The position numbers and the translations under genes are program-made. A model generated the notes under the pieces. That model was not told the DNA's origin. It saw only the letters and a list, made by a program, of their open reading frames with translations, and made no database searches. From Nostoc sp. B(2019) (GTDB taxonomy: Bacteria > Cyanobacteriota > Cyanobacteriia > Cyanobacteriales > Nostocaceae), in NCBI RefSeq assembly GCF_010091925.1, contig NZ_WVID01000007.1, positions 62,001-126,000 of the forward strand: a stretch of 64,000 nucleotides of DNA. The letters run 5' to 3'. This document shows positions 28,365-37,245 of the stretch, piece after piece (within the stretch, counting starts at the first letter, position 1; each line of letters begins with the position of its first letter).

Positions 28365-29507
28365 ATGGCACGAAAACTGCGCCGCCTTGCCAAATTGATA
28401 ACTAAGCAACACGCAGATGACTTCTATCACTATCCAGGGACTCTACCAGGAACCATCATCATTGATGCAGATGCTCTACCACCGATAATTTTTTTGATTG
28501 ACTATAACCAAACGAATGTCACCCGCCACCAAGTAGCAACCCCGGAGGAGTGCGCCCCTTATTTGGATACGGAATCCGTTTCTTGGGTAGACGTACAAGG
28601 TTTAGGCAGTCAAGATATATTACAAAGATTGGGTCAAGTTTTTGAATTACATCCTCTGGTTTTAGAAGATGTGGTGAATGTACCAGAGCGTCCCAAAGTA
28701 GAGGATTATGAAGACCAATTGCTGTTTATTGCCCGCATGGTAGTACCAAAGGAAAGAACATGTGGTTTTTATAGTGAGCAAGTGAGTTTGATATTGGGGA
28801 AACATTACTTGCTCACTGTCCAGGAAGAACCAGAGCATGATTGCTTTGAAGGAGTGCGATCGCGAATTGAAAAAGGTAAAGGCATCATCCGTAAACAAGG
28901 AGCCGATTATTTAGCTTATGCTCTATTAGATGCAATTATTGATGGCTTTTTTCCAGTACTGGAACTTTATGGGGAGCGAATCGAAGAGTTAGAGGAGGAA
29001 GTAATAGTCAACCCTACTCGGCGAACACTACAAAATATCTATCACATAAAGCGGGAATTACTGCAACTGCGTCGTGCTATCTGGCCCCAGCGGGATGCAA
29101 TTAATTCTTTAATTCGAGATGGCAGTGAACTGATTAGTGAAGAAGTACGAATCTACCTACGAGACTGTTATGACCATGCAGTGCAAGTCATGGACATGGT
29201 AGAAACTTACCGAGAACTGGCATCTGGATTAATGGATGTGTATCTATCAGCAGTGAGTAACAGAATGAATGAAGTCATGAAGGTGCTAACGGTGGTTTCA
29301 GCAATCTTTATCCCACTGACTTTTGTTGCTGGAATATATGGGATGAATTTCAATACTGAAAAATCGCCATATAATATGCCTGAATTGAATTGGTATTGGG
29401 GCTATCCGATTTGCTTAGCAGTAATGGCAGTAATCGGATTTGGCTTGCTATTCTTATTCTGGCGACGGGGCTGGCTCGAAAATTCTTCATCAATTAAGCG
29501 TGATTGA
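28365..29507 (+). CDS. corA: CorA-family magnesium/cobalt transporter
   Basis: The 380-residue protein has the large N-terminal cytoplasmic domain of CorA channels (HPLVLEDVVNVPERPKVEDYED; QLLFIARMV), a long helix, and two C-terminal membrane helices with the signature YGMNF at the pore mouth after FIPLTFVAGI. CorA homopentamers carry Mg2+ (and Co2+ or Ni2+) into the cytoplasm down the potential. Length is slightly above the E. coli protein because of a longer N-terminus. Stand-alone gene between groEL and an unknown membrane-anchored protein. Confidence 0.93.
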   Translation: MARKLRRLAKLITKQHADDFYHYPGTLPGTIIIDADALPPIIFLIDYNQTNVTRHQVATPEECAPYLDTESVSWVDVQGLGSQDILQRLGQVFELHPLVLEDVVNVPERPKVEDYEDQLLFIARMVVPKERTCGFYSEQVSLILGKHYLLTVQEEPEHDCFEGVRSRIEKGKGIIRKQGADYLAYALLDAIIDGFFPVLELYGERIEELEEEVIVNPTRRTLQNIYHIKRELLQLRRAIWPQRDAINSLIRDGSELISEEVRIYLRDCYDHAVQVMDMVETYRELASGLMDVYLSAVSNRMNEVMKVLTVVSAIFIPLTFVAGIYGMNFNTEKSPYNMPELNWYWGYPICLAVMAVIGFGLLFLFWRRGWLENSSSIKRD

Positions 29508-29568
29508 AGATTGGTGATCGGCAATGAGCCGAATATACAAAATCATCAGATGGAGTTTATATATTTGA

Positions 29569-30279
29569 ATGCAAAATAATAGCAGTGACCAGAATTTAGT
29601 AGTTTTGACACTTTATATTATTGGTGTCTCTTATGTCTTCAATCGGATGATTGAATCAATCGACGATCAAGTTAAGTTTGAGTTTAAAAAAGAAGTCGTC
29701 GATGAACAACTCAAAGAACAAAACCTCCAAGACAAAATAGGGATTTCTTGTAAACTTAAGTCCTCATACCCAATTGACGATCTCAAAGATTTGCTGATTA
29801 GCATTGAAAATAAATCCGAAAATATTGCTGTATACGTTGATTGGGATAATAGCTCTTTGGTAGTCGAACATAGCAAGGAATCGCGCCGCGTGATTCGGAA
29901 ATCACCAGACTTAACTCGCGACTTAGCTGTACCACAAAGTCCCAGCTTGATTGTTCCTAAAAAAACACTTACCGAAACGGTGACATCAGAAAATGTTTTC
30001 GAGCGCGATCAAGCAACTGGAACTTACACAGCCAAAAAACCCTTAATTAATATCACTGGGCTAAAATCTGCTGGGCCACCGCAAAAAAAGTTATACAACG
30101 ACTTTATAAATAGAAGAAAGGAGTTGGAATTTTCCCTACAACTAGTATTACGGATATCTGAAGTGCGTGTAGGTCTAGCGCCCGGTGTCAATGTTCCCCC
30201 AATGTGTATTATCAATTGTCCTTTCACCATCAGGAAACTACCTTGGACATACGCCCTACCTTGGAATAAAAAGAAATAA
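29569..30279 (+). CDS. Hypothetical N-terminally anchored protein
   Basis: I do not recognise the 236-residue product. It has one probable membrane segment near the N-terminus (LVVLTLYIIGVSYVFN), then an acidic/basic region and a beta-rich middle (DDLKDLLISIENKSENIAVYVDW; SSLVVEHSKESRRVI) that looks like a small immunoglobulin-like or C2-like domain. Near the end, CIINCPFTIRKLPWTYALPW is unusual, with Cys and Trp/Pro residues. Its frame and codon use fit a real gene. It lies 50 bp upstream of rnpB, on the same strand, so both may share readthrough. Confidence 0.6.
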   Translation: MQNNSSDQNLVVLTLYIIGVSYVFNRMIESIDDQVKFEFKKEVVDEQLKEQNLQDKIGISCKLKSSYPIDDLKDLLISIENKSENIAVYVDWDNSSLVVEHSKESRRVIRKSPDLTRDLAVPQSPSLIVPKKTLTETVTSENVFERDQATGTYTAKKPLINITGLKSAGPPQKKLYNDFINRRKELEFSLQLVLRISEVRVGLAPGVNVPPMCIINCPFTIRKLPWTYALPWNKKK

Positions 30280-30328
30280 TCCCAACCAGACGCACGATGC
30301 CATCCAAAGATTACACTGGATCTTGGGA

Positions 30329-30750
30329 AGGAGTAGGCGCAGGCGGTTGCAGATCAGTCATAGTGGCTGGTTTGAGGAAAGTCCGGGCTTCCGAAAGACC
30401 AAACTTGCTGGATAACGTCCAGTGCGAGCGATCGTGAGGATAGTGCCACAGAAAGATACCGCCAACCAATTTTAGATTTTAAATTTTAGATTTTGGATTG
30501 AATCTAAAATCCAAAATCCAAAATTCAAAATTGGTTGGTAAGGGTGCAAAGGTGCGGTAAGAGCGCACCAGCAGCGTCGAGAGGCGCTGGCTCGGTAAAC
30601 CCCGGTTGGAAGCAAGGCGAAAGGAACTACGGTTGGTCTTTTACCAGTTCCGCTCAAAAAGAGCCGCTTGAGGCGTCTGGTAACAGGCGTCCCAGATAGA
30701 TAACTGCCCTCGAAAGAGAACAGAACCCGGCTTATGTCCTGCTCTTTCCT
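30329..30750 (+). ncRNA. rnpB: RNase P RNA with repeat-expanded P12 arm
   Basis: The 5' part (AGGAGTAGGCGCAGGCGG, then TTTGAGGAAAGTCCGGGCT) and 3' part (ACAGAACCCGGCTTATGTCC) are the universal paired ends of bacterial type A RNase P RNA; GGTAAGGGTGCAAAGGTGCG, GTAAACCCCGGTTGG and the CAGATAGATAACTGCCCTCG block are the expected core segments. It forms the catalytic part of the tRNA 5' processing enzyme. The P12 region (30,462-30,539) is a long AT-rich hairpin made of heptamer-like repeats, a feature reported for heterocyst-forming cyanobacteria. Ends are estimated by comparison with the Anabaena RNA as I recall it. Confidence 0.95.
30462..30539 (+). repeat. STRR heptamer-like repeats forming the P12 hairpin of rnpB
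   Basis: CCAACCAATTTT at the left pairs with AAAATTGGTTGG at the right, and the interior repeats ATTTTAG and ATTTTGG words on one arm and CTAAAAT and CCAAAAT words on the other. The whole forms one long AT-rich stem inserted in the RNase P RNA. Confidence 0.88.
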
Positions 30751-30819
30751 TTAATCACACTCAGTGCTGAGTACTCTTCATGATTCGCATACTCGTGCGA
30801 TCGCAAGCATAAACGCCTA

Positions 30820-31740
30820 TCAATTCAGTTTGGTTGCTGGTTTTAATTGTGTGGGTTGGCTAAGACTACGGAAATAGAGGCTACCCACGATCGCCCAAAA
30901 GAGCAAATACCCCACAGCTTGAACTATATACAGCTTTTGGGTATAGCCAAATAAAGTTTTTAGCAAAATGCCAGGAAACTGTCGGTCAGGTAAAATAGCT
31001 GAGAGATCCCAAATCTGAGGCCCCAAAAGACAAGAGGTACTCCCTTGTCCACATTCAACAACTGAAGAATTAATTTGACTCCAAGCGATCGCCGCAGCAT
31101 CAAGGTGGCGGAGGGCAGAAATCACCAACCCAGAGACAATTAGCAGCAAGAATACGCCCATCACTCGGAAAAATTGGCTCAAGTTAATGCGGATACTCCA
31201 CTTAAACAGCAGCATCCCAATTAAAGCTGCTGTAGTTAGTCCTCCCATTGCCCCAAGTACTGGTATCCAGCCTTCTTGAAACTTAGCGACGATAAACAAA
31301 GCTGTCTCTACACCTTCTCGAAATACGGCAATAAAAATTAAGCTGAAAATTGCCCAAGCGGCGCGGCTGTCATCACCCAAAGCACTTTTGACGGAGCCTT
31401 CAATTTCGGCTTTGAGAAATCGTGCTTGTCGCGTCATCCAGATCAGCATCCAGCTAAGCATAGCGATCGCAATTACGCCTAGTCCAACCTCGAATAATTG
31501 CTTGAAAACTGGCCCATAAAGCAGATCGGATGTCTGCAATCCTTGGATTCCCAGGCGTAATAGTAGGCCAACAACAAAACTAGCTAAAGCAGCACTGAAA
31601 ACTCCTAAGTATACCCAACGGTGCAATTTTTTTTGTTCAGCTTGCTGTAAACAGGCGAAGACAATTCCAACAACTAAAGCAGCTTCTACACCTTCTCTTA
31701 AAGTAATGAGAAAGGTTGGTAATGCAGCACTCCAATTCAT
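30820..31740 (-). CDS. FTR1-family iron permease
   Basis: The 306-residue protein has about seven hydrophobic helices and the two REGxE iron-binding motifs of the FTR1/EfeU family, TLREGVEAAL in the first helix and VFREGVETAL near residue 143. These permeases import ferric iron, in fungi with a multicopper oxidase and in bacteria often with EfeO/EfeB. No efeO or efeB is adjacent here. The spacer upstream includes the AT-rich words GATAATAATTTTACC near 31,800, faintly like a Fur box; this is not strong enough to call. Confidence 0.85.
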   Translation of the reverse strand: MNWSAALPTFLITLREGVEAALVVGIVFACLQQAEQKKLHRWVYLGVFSAALASFVVGLLLRLGIQGLQTSDLLYGPVFKQLFEVGLGVIAIAMLSWMLIWMTRQARFLKAEIEGSVKSALGDDSRAAWAIFSLIFIAVFREGVETALFIVAKFQEGWIPVLGAMGGLTTAALIGMLLFKWSIRINLSQFFRVMGVFLLLIVSGLVISALRHLDAAAIAWSQINSSVVECGQGSTSCLLGPQIWDLSAILPDRQFPGILLKTLFGYTQKLYIVQAVGYLLFWAIVGSLYFRSLSQPTQLKPATKLN

Positions 31741-32118
31741 AGGACGTTAACTTAGATAATTTCAGTAGCAGATGCTTCTGCCGGGTTAGCTACGACAGAT
31801 GATAATAATTTTACCTCTATGAGCTTGGGCGATCGCTTATCCTAAACCAATACCGCTATGCACTCCATGAGCGTCACTGCGATAGAATTGCTCACAAATG
31901 GCGAAACTCCCTAAAAACCAGCTTATTAGACCGATGCTAACTATTGCTCATGATAGTAAAATTGTACTAACAAAATTAGCATTGTAAAGTTATTGAAGTA
32001 ATAGTTAGAGAATTATCGGCATTAAAGAGAGATAATAGGGAACAAGAACTTGATTGTCTCTTTATTTTTGTCATTATTCATTTGTTAATGACTAATGATG
32101 ATTAACGACTAATGAATA
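31741..32118. other. Divergent spacer between the FTR1 and RNase III genes
   Basis: About 380 bp with no coding frame. It contains a repeat-like run before rnc (GACTAATGATGATTAACGAC..., 32,089-32,120) and AT-rich words near 31,798 that may include a metal-responsive site for the permease gene. No RNA gene recognised. Confidence 0.4.
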
Positions 32119-32838
32119 ATGTCCCTAGCTTATCCACGCCGTCAGCGTCAACTCGAAAGCTTAGTACAAAAATTAGGTATGCCACCAGAAGCACCTATAA
32201 AGTGGCAACTACTGGACTTGGCGCTGACTCACCCAACTGTTTCTGAGACGGCAAACTATGAACAACTAGAGTTTGTTGGGGATGCTGTGGTGCGTTTGGT
32301 AGCAGCCGTTGTGTTATGGGAACATTACCCCGATTGTCCAGTAGGGGATTTTGCAGCGATTCGCTCGGTATTGGTAAGCGATCGCATCCTTGCCCAACTA
32401 GCTAGAGAATACGGTTTCGAGCTATACCTACTAGTTGCTGGCAGTGCCACCGCTGATAAAATTGGTCAAGAGTCACGACTAGCAGATGCCTTTGAAGCAG
32501 TTCTGGGTGCGCTTTACTTAAGTACTCAAAATCTCGAACTGATTCGCCCTTGGTTAGATCCCCACTTCCAACAACTAGCGACAGAAATTCGCCTTGATCC
32601 AGCTAGACTCAACTACAAAGCAGCTCTGCAAGAATGGACTCAGGCACAATTTAAAGTTTTACCAGAGTATCGGGTTGTAGAAATCGGGCAACCGCACCGC
32701 AATCAAGAGCGTTTCGTCGCTGAAGTCTGGCTGCACGAAAAAAAGCTTGGACAAGGTAAAGGGCGCTCCATCAAAGCCGCTGAACAAGCAGCAGCCAAAG
32801 TAGCTTTTTTTGCAATTACCAATCAGGAAAAACACTGA
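32119..32838 (+). CDS. rnc: Ribonuclease III
   Basis: The 239-residue protein has an RNase III domain with the signature YEQLEFVGDAVVRL (metal-binding Glu and Asp) and ADAFEAVLGALYL with the second acidic pair, followed by a double-stranded RNA-binding domain (LNYKAALQEWTQ; ERFVAEVWLHEKKLGQGKGRSIKAAEQAAA). It cuts double-stranded RNA in rRNA maturation and regulation. Cyanobacteria often carry two full-length RNase III proteins plus a mini-III; which paralogue this is cannot be decided. The ATG at 32,119 follows a short-repeat run. Confidence 0.92.
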   Translation: MSLAYPRRQRQLESLVQKLGMPPEAPIKWQLLDLALTHPTVSETANYEQLEFVGDAVVRLVAAVVLWEHYPDCPVGDFAAIRSVLVSDRILAQLAREYGFELYLLVAGSATADKIGQESRLADAFEAVLGALYLSTQNLELIRPWLDPHFQQLATEIRLDPARLNYKAALQEWTQAQFKVLPEYRVVEIGQPHRNQERFVAEVWLHEKKLGQGKGRSIKAAEQAAAKVAFFAITNQEKH

Positions 32839-32896
32839 ACTCAAAAAACAATTGATAAGCTGATAATCAGTTGATTGTCAAAAGTCCAGAGTTCAA

Positions 32897-32931
32897 ATCT
32901 TGACTTTTGACTCTTGACCCTTGACTCTTGG
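32897..32931. repeat. Heptamer-like tandem words TTGACTC/TTGACCC
   Basis: The spacer before the oxidoreductase gene is built of CTTGACTTTTGACTCTTGAC-type words. The same kind of word (TTGACCTTTGACTCTTGACC) appears before folE at about 48,794. These are short tandemly repeated sequences rather than promoters, although they contain TTGAC. Confidence 0.6.
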
Positions 32932-32934
32932 CAA

Positions 32935-34056
32935 ATGACAAACAAAATTCAAATCGCTGTCATCGGTGTTGGACGTTGGGGAGTACATTTACTGCGGAAT
33001 TTTTTAGCACATCCCCAAGTAGATGTAGTTGCAATAGTAGACCCCACTCCAGAACGATTAATAGCAGTAAAACAGCAGTTTAATTTAGATGAAAATGTCG
33101 TATTAACAACTGAGTGGCAGACTTTGAAGCAAGTGCCAGGGTTGACAGGGGTGGCGATCGCTACTCCCGCTATTACCCACTATGCCTTAATTCAAGACGC
33201 TCTCCAGCAGGGATACCATGTTTTGGCAGAAAAACCCTTAACACTCAACTCAGTAGAATGCCAGGAACTTTGCCAGCTAGCAGAGCAACAACACTCAATA
33301 CTCATGGTTGACCACACCTATTTATTTCACCCAGCAGTTGAGCGAGGGCAAACTATAGTCGAGGCGGGTAAATTAGGTGATTTACGCTATGGCTACGCTA
33401 CCCGCACCCATTTAGGGCCTGTCCGGCAAGATGTTGATGCACTGTGGGACTTAGCCATTCACGATATTGCCATTTTTAATACCTGGCTGGGTCAGTTACC
33501 CATGAAAGTACAAGCAACAGGTACAGTGTGGCTACAAAAAGGAGTGGAGGAGGAGGGAGCGGGGATCAGAGAAGAATTCCTGTACAAGTCCTCCCCCTTG
33601 CCCCCTGCCCCCTGCCCCTCTACCTCTTCTCAGGGACTAGCTGACTTGGTATGGGTAACGCTGACATACCCAAATGGCTTTCAGGCATATATTCACCTGT
33701 GCTGGCTGAATCCCGATAAACAGCGACGCCTGGGGATTGTAGGCAGCCTTGGCAGCTTGATTTTTGATGAAATGTCACTCTCATCACCGCTGACATTGCT
33801 ACACGGTGAGTTTGAACAGCGGGGAAATCAATTTATTCCTGTGAATCAAAAGCCAGAAGTGTTGGAACTAGAAACAGGTGAACCATTGCAGCGGGTTTGC
33901 GATCGCTTTATTGTCTCCATCCTCAAAAATACTCCCTCAAAGGTTTCATCTGGCTGGGTAGGCACAAAGTTAGTAGAAATTCTCGACGCTTTGACAGCAT
34001 CTCTTGAGCAAGGTGGCACACCTGTTTTTCTAAATAACTCCTCTCCTAACTCCTAA
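32935..34056 (+). CDS. Gfo/Idh/MocA-family oxidoreductase with low-complexity insert
   Basis: The protein (373 residues from the ATG at 32,935, MTNKIQIAVIG) has the Rossmann motif IAVIGVGRWGVHLLRNF, AEKPLTLN with the conserved Lys-Pro, DHTYLFHPAV and WDLAIHDIAIFN with the usual acid-histidine pattern. The family oxidises or isomerises sugars and related compounds with NAD(P); substrate unknown. Between TGTVWLQ and LADLVWVTLTYPNGF lies about 30 residues rich in Glu, then Pro and Ser (EEEGAG...SPLPPAPCPSTSS), encoded by purine-rich then C-rich DNA (33,545-33,638) unlike the rest of the gene. It overlaps the stop codon of the convergent kinase gene by four bases. Confidence 0.85.
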   Translation: MTNKIQIAVIGVGRWGVHLLRNFLAHPQVDVVAIVDPTPERLIAVKQQFNLDENVVLTTEWQTLKQVPGLTGVAIATPAITHYALIQDALQQGYHVLAEKPLTLNSVECQELCQLAEQQHSILMVDHTYLFHPAVERGQTIVEAGKLGDLRYGYATRTHLGPVRQDVDALWDLAIHDIAIFNTWLGQLPMKVQATGTVWLQKGVEEEGAGIREEFLYKSSPLPPAPCPSTSSQGLADLVWVTLTYPNGFQAYIHLCWLNPDKQRRLGIVGSLGSLIFDEMSLSSPLTLLHGEFEQRGNQFIPVNQKPEVLELETGEPLQRVCDRFIVSILKNTPSKVSSGWVGTKLVEILDALTASLEQGGTPVFLNNSSPNS

Positions 34057-36146
34057 CCCCTTTCAAATGTGCCATTAGCACAAGTTCCACCTTTTGGCAT
34101 TTGTAGTAAACTAATCTCGCAAGCTTCCTCTACAAGCCGATGCTCTGATTTGTCTCCATCTACCTTTGTTTCCGTACCGTAAACTCCCAATGAGGGGCTT
34201 TCCGTAGACGTCAGGTTAGGGTAGCGGCTTATTTTGGCCCCTTCATCTTCCGGGGGGAATCTGAGTTCTCCTAAGTCCTCTTTTTTCTCTGGGGCTGATA
34301 ATAAGGAAATATCAATTAAAGGTAATACAATGCTGACTGTTGTACCTTGATGCAGACCCATACTCTCAAGAGTAATGCTGCCTCCCATGAGTTCGATTAA
34401 GTTCCGTGAAATTGCTAGTCCCAGTCCTGTACCTTCAAATTTGCGTGCGGTTGTGTCAACCATCACAAAAGGGCGAAACAGTTTGTGCTGTTGAGCAGGC
34501 TCAATGCCTATACCTGTGTCTTTGACTGTCACCACAACCTGAGATTTGCCAGCACTATATTGAACCTGTGTAGCAATGGTGATGCTTCCCGCTTCGGTGA
34601 ACTTAGTAGCATTGCCAATGACGTTAATCAGCACTTGCTTGAGTTTTGCGGCATCTGCTTTAATTGGTATTGGTTCATTCCCTAACTCACATTTCAACTG
34701 CAAGCCTTTGTGTTGAACATTAACTGATTGTAAATTGATAACTTCTAGCAATATTTGTCGGAGGTCAATTGGTGCTGTGACTACTGAAAGCTTACCTGCT
34801 TCGATTTTAGAAATGTCGAGTAGATCATTAATAATACCTAGTAAGTGAATCGCTGTTTCATCAGCACGCTTAAGAAACTCCATTTCTTCTTCCCGGTTAT
34901 CGCACAAGCCATCTTCAACTAGGCGAATACAGTTAATAATAATATTTAATGGATTTCGCAATTCATGGGAAGTAGTAGCCAAAAACTGGCTTTTGATCTG
35001 ATTAGCGGTTTTCGCTTCTTTCCAAGCTATTTCTAGTTCTTCTGCCCAAGCTTTGAGCCGCTCAACCATTTGGTCTATTGCTTGTGCCAGTTGATTGAAC
35101 TCCCGGATTTTGAAGTTGTGTGGAACGGGTTGTGCAGCATGGTGAGAGTGAATATTTAGAGCGTAGTCTCGCAGTTCTTCTACAGGACTTGCCAGGTAAG
35201 GAGCGAGATAGAGCGATGCTACCAAACTCGCGCCAATCAAGCCAACTGTTAAAACAATCAGGATTAGTTTTATTTCCTCTAAACCAATAAGAGCATCTTC
35301 CACACTAGTAACAGCTAAAATAATCCATTTTTGCTGCTGTTGGTTTGTAATTGGATTAGCAATAGCTGTATAGCCAGCTATTAGTTCTTGTCCCCTTGAA
35401 AAAGATAAATTTATCGAATCTTTTTTTCCTGCGATCGCCTTTTTAATAACACTTTTTAACCGGACAGCATTTGGATGCTGTTCAATATTTGTCCCCAGCC
35501 AATTTGTTAACGGGTGGGCCAAAATTGTGCCATCTTCAGCAATTACTACTATAGAGCCTGTGAGCGACCCTGGCTGATTTTCGGTTTGCTGGTGTAATGT
35601 AGACTGAATATTTAAGGTATAAACCAAGTTTCCCCGGCGATTATATACCGGAGCAGATAATATTAATTGCGGTTGATTTTGGGTAGCTTTTTTCCCAGTT
35701 GTTCCTACTTTTGGCGGTGGTATGGCTTTAATATAGATTTCGTCACTAGGAAAAGGTAATTTTAATTCTCCGATTACTTGATCGCCACAGCTACTAGCAA
35801 CGATTTTACGGGTTAGTACATTCGTTAATTGGATGCACTCAATCCGGGTTGGCAATTGTTGCTTCAACTGAGTGATAAATTGTTGCGCTTGTAGAGGCGA
35901 ATCTGATTGAATTGAGGTTGTCTGACTTGCAGTTAGTAAGGTAGTTTTTAAGGTGGCGATCGCATCAGTAATTTTCTCACCTTTATTGATGGCGCTTTCT
36001 GTTAAGTTTTGACGGGCAGTTTTTAATAGGCTAGAGCGTGCCTTATTGAGAGCAAAAATTTCCCCTACTAATAAAACTGGAACGAACAGAAGCAATATTC
36101 TTGTTACTAAAATTCGACGAAAAGATGATTGATGGGATTTAGCCAT
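34053..36146 (-). CDS. Membrane sensor histidine kinase with extracytoplasmic Cache-like domain
   Basis: From the ATG at 36,146 (MAKSHQSSFRR) the protein is 697 residues: a first membrane helix (ILLLFVPVLLVGEIFAL), an extracytoplasmic region of about 250 residues with dCache-like patterns (GSIVVIAEDGTILAHP; WIILAVTSVEDAL), a second helix (LILIVLTVGLIGASLVASLYL), a HAMP-like linker, HisKA with the phospho-acceptor His in TTSHELRNPLN, and HATPase_c with ADAAKLKQVLINVIGNATKFT, VKDTGIGIEP and FEGTGLGLAIS. A C-terminal tail of about 80 residues has no receiver domain. No response regulator is adjacent. The signal is unknown; dCache domains usually bind small molecules. Confidence 0.85.
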   Translation of the reverse strand: MAKSHQSSFRRILVTRILLLFVPVLLVGEIFALNKARSSLLKTARQNLTESAINKGEKITDAIATLKTTLLTASQTTSIQSDSPLQAQQFITQLKQQLPTRIECIQLTNVLTRKIVASSCGDQVIGELKLPFPSDEIYIKAIPPPKVGTTGKKATQNQPQLILSAPVYNRRGNLVYTLNIQSTLHQQTENQPGSLTGSIVVIAEDGTILAHPLTNWLGTNIEQHPNAVRLKSVIKKAIAGKKDSINLSFSRGQELIAGYTAIANPITNQQQQKWIILAVTSVEDALIGLEEIKLILIVLTVGLIGASLVASLYLAPYLASPVEELRDYALNIHSHHAAQPVPHNFKIREFNQLAQAIDQMVERLKAWAEELEIAWKEAKTANQIKSQFLATTSHELRNPLNIIINCIRLVEDGLCDNREEEMEFLKRADETAIHLLGIINDLLDISKIEAGKLSVVTAPIDLRQILLEVINLQSVNVQHKGLQLKCELGNEPIPIKADAAKLKQVLINVIGNATKFTEAGSITIATQVQYSAGKSQVVVTVKDTGIGIEPAQQHKLFRPFVMVDTTARKFEGTGLGLAISRNLIELMGGSITLESMGLHQGTTVSIVLPLIDISLLSAPEKKEDLGELRFPPEDEGAKISRYPNLTSTESPSLGVYGTETKVDGDKSEHRLVEEACEISLLQMPKGGTCANGTFERG

Positions 36147-36441
36147 TGAGTGTCTCACTTCGCATCTGCAAACCACAACAGCAACGATATGCAATTAGAC
36201 CAGCTAAATGAGACATTTCATTAAATTATCAGAACTTTATTTTCAATGTTTAAAAATAACAAATTGTGCTGGTACAAAAAGAAACATGGTATACCAAAAC
36301 TCATAGATGGTAAATGTAAAACCGACTTACATTGCATATAGATACAGTGGCGAAATTGGTAAACAATCACTTGCAAGCATGGATTTTTTTTAAGAATCAA
36401 CACACTAGCAAAGAAAATATTACAACTATCAAACCAACCTA

Positions 36442-37134
36442 ATGGTGCAACATCGTCCTCATACTACAGTTGTTTTAGCAATGAGTGCAGATGGCAAGAT
36501 AGCAGATATCAGGCGATCGCCTGCTCGGTTTGGTTCAAGGGCTGATAAAGCACACCTAGAAAAACAAATCGCTGCCTCTGATGCTGTTCTGTTTGGAGCA
36601 GGTACTCTCCGCGCTTACGGTACAACACTTACCGTATCACATCCAACCCTGTTGGAACACCGAACACGAGAGGGCAAGCCTCAAGAGCCAGTTCATATAG
36701 TGATTACACACTCTGCAAACCTCAATCCGGAGATTAAGTTCTTTAAGCAGCCAGTTAAACGCTGGTTGCTCACGACAACAACAGGAGCAATTTCCTGGAA
36801 AGGACGCTCAGAATTCGAGCAGATTTTGGTTTTTGAAACACCAACGGGGAAAATTGACACCCTTGCTGCTTTGCAACACCTGGCAACTCTAGACATAACA
36901 CGCTTAGTAGTCTTAGGTGGAGGTGAATTAGTCGCTTCTCTGCTGGAGTTAAATTTAATTGATGAATTATGGTTGACTGTGTGTCCGCTGATTTTAGGTG
37001 GTACTACTGCGCCTACCCCCGTAGAAGGTAGAGGATTTGTAGCCGATTTAGCTCCTAAGTTGCAACTTCTAGAAGTTAATACCGTTGATCAAGAAGTGTT
37101 TTTGCACTATCGCCTGCAACAACCAGCAGATTAG
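36442..37134 (+). CDS. RibD C-terminal-like pyrimidine reductase family protein
   Basis: The 230-residue protein matches the reductase half of RibD (dihydrofolate-reductase-like fold): TTVVLAMSADGKIAD at the start, DAVLFGAGTLRAYG, VVLGGGELVASLLELNLIDELWLTVCPLILGG and the C-terminal EVFLHYR. In riboflavin synthesis this domain reduces 5-amino-6-ribosylaminouracil phosphate with NADPH, but free-standing homologues also exist with other or unknown substrates. No deaminase domain is present here. The downstream GNAT-fold gene follows after about 110 bp and may be co-transcribed. Confidence 0.8.
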   Translation: MVQHRPHTTVVLAMSADGKIADIRRSPARFGSRADKAHLEKQIAASDAVLFGAGTLRAYGTTLTVSHPTLLEHRTREGKPQEPVHIVITHSANLNPEIKFFKQPVKRWLLTTTTGAISWKGRSEFEQILVFETPTGKIDTLAALQHLATLDITRLVVLGGGELVASLLELNLIDELWLTVCPLILGGTTAPTPVEGRGFVADLAPKLQLLEVNTVDQEVFLHYRLQQPAD

Positions 37135-37245
37135 ATTACGCTAAATAAGGCTATGGGCATTTTGTCATTTGTCACTGGTCATTTGTCGTTTAGTTATTCT
37201 CTCCCTCTAGTCCCCCAGTCCCCAGTCCCCCTCAAAAGCCACACG

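Noticed and set aside
31790-31820. Possible Fur box upstream of the FTR1 permease
   Set aside because: Only a partial match (GATGATAATAAT...) without the inverted half; too weak.
32897-32931. TTGAC-rich run looked like several -35 boxes
   Set aside because: The words form a tandem repeat and no matching -10 is positioned; similar runs occur before other genes.
36221-36403. 60-codon minus-strand frame upstream of the sensor kinase
   Set aside because: AT-rich spacer, no ribosome site or features.
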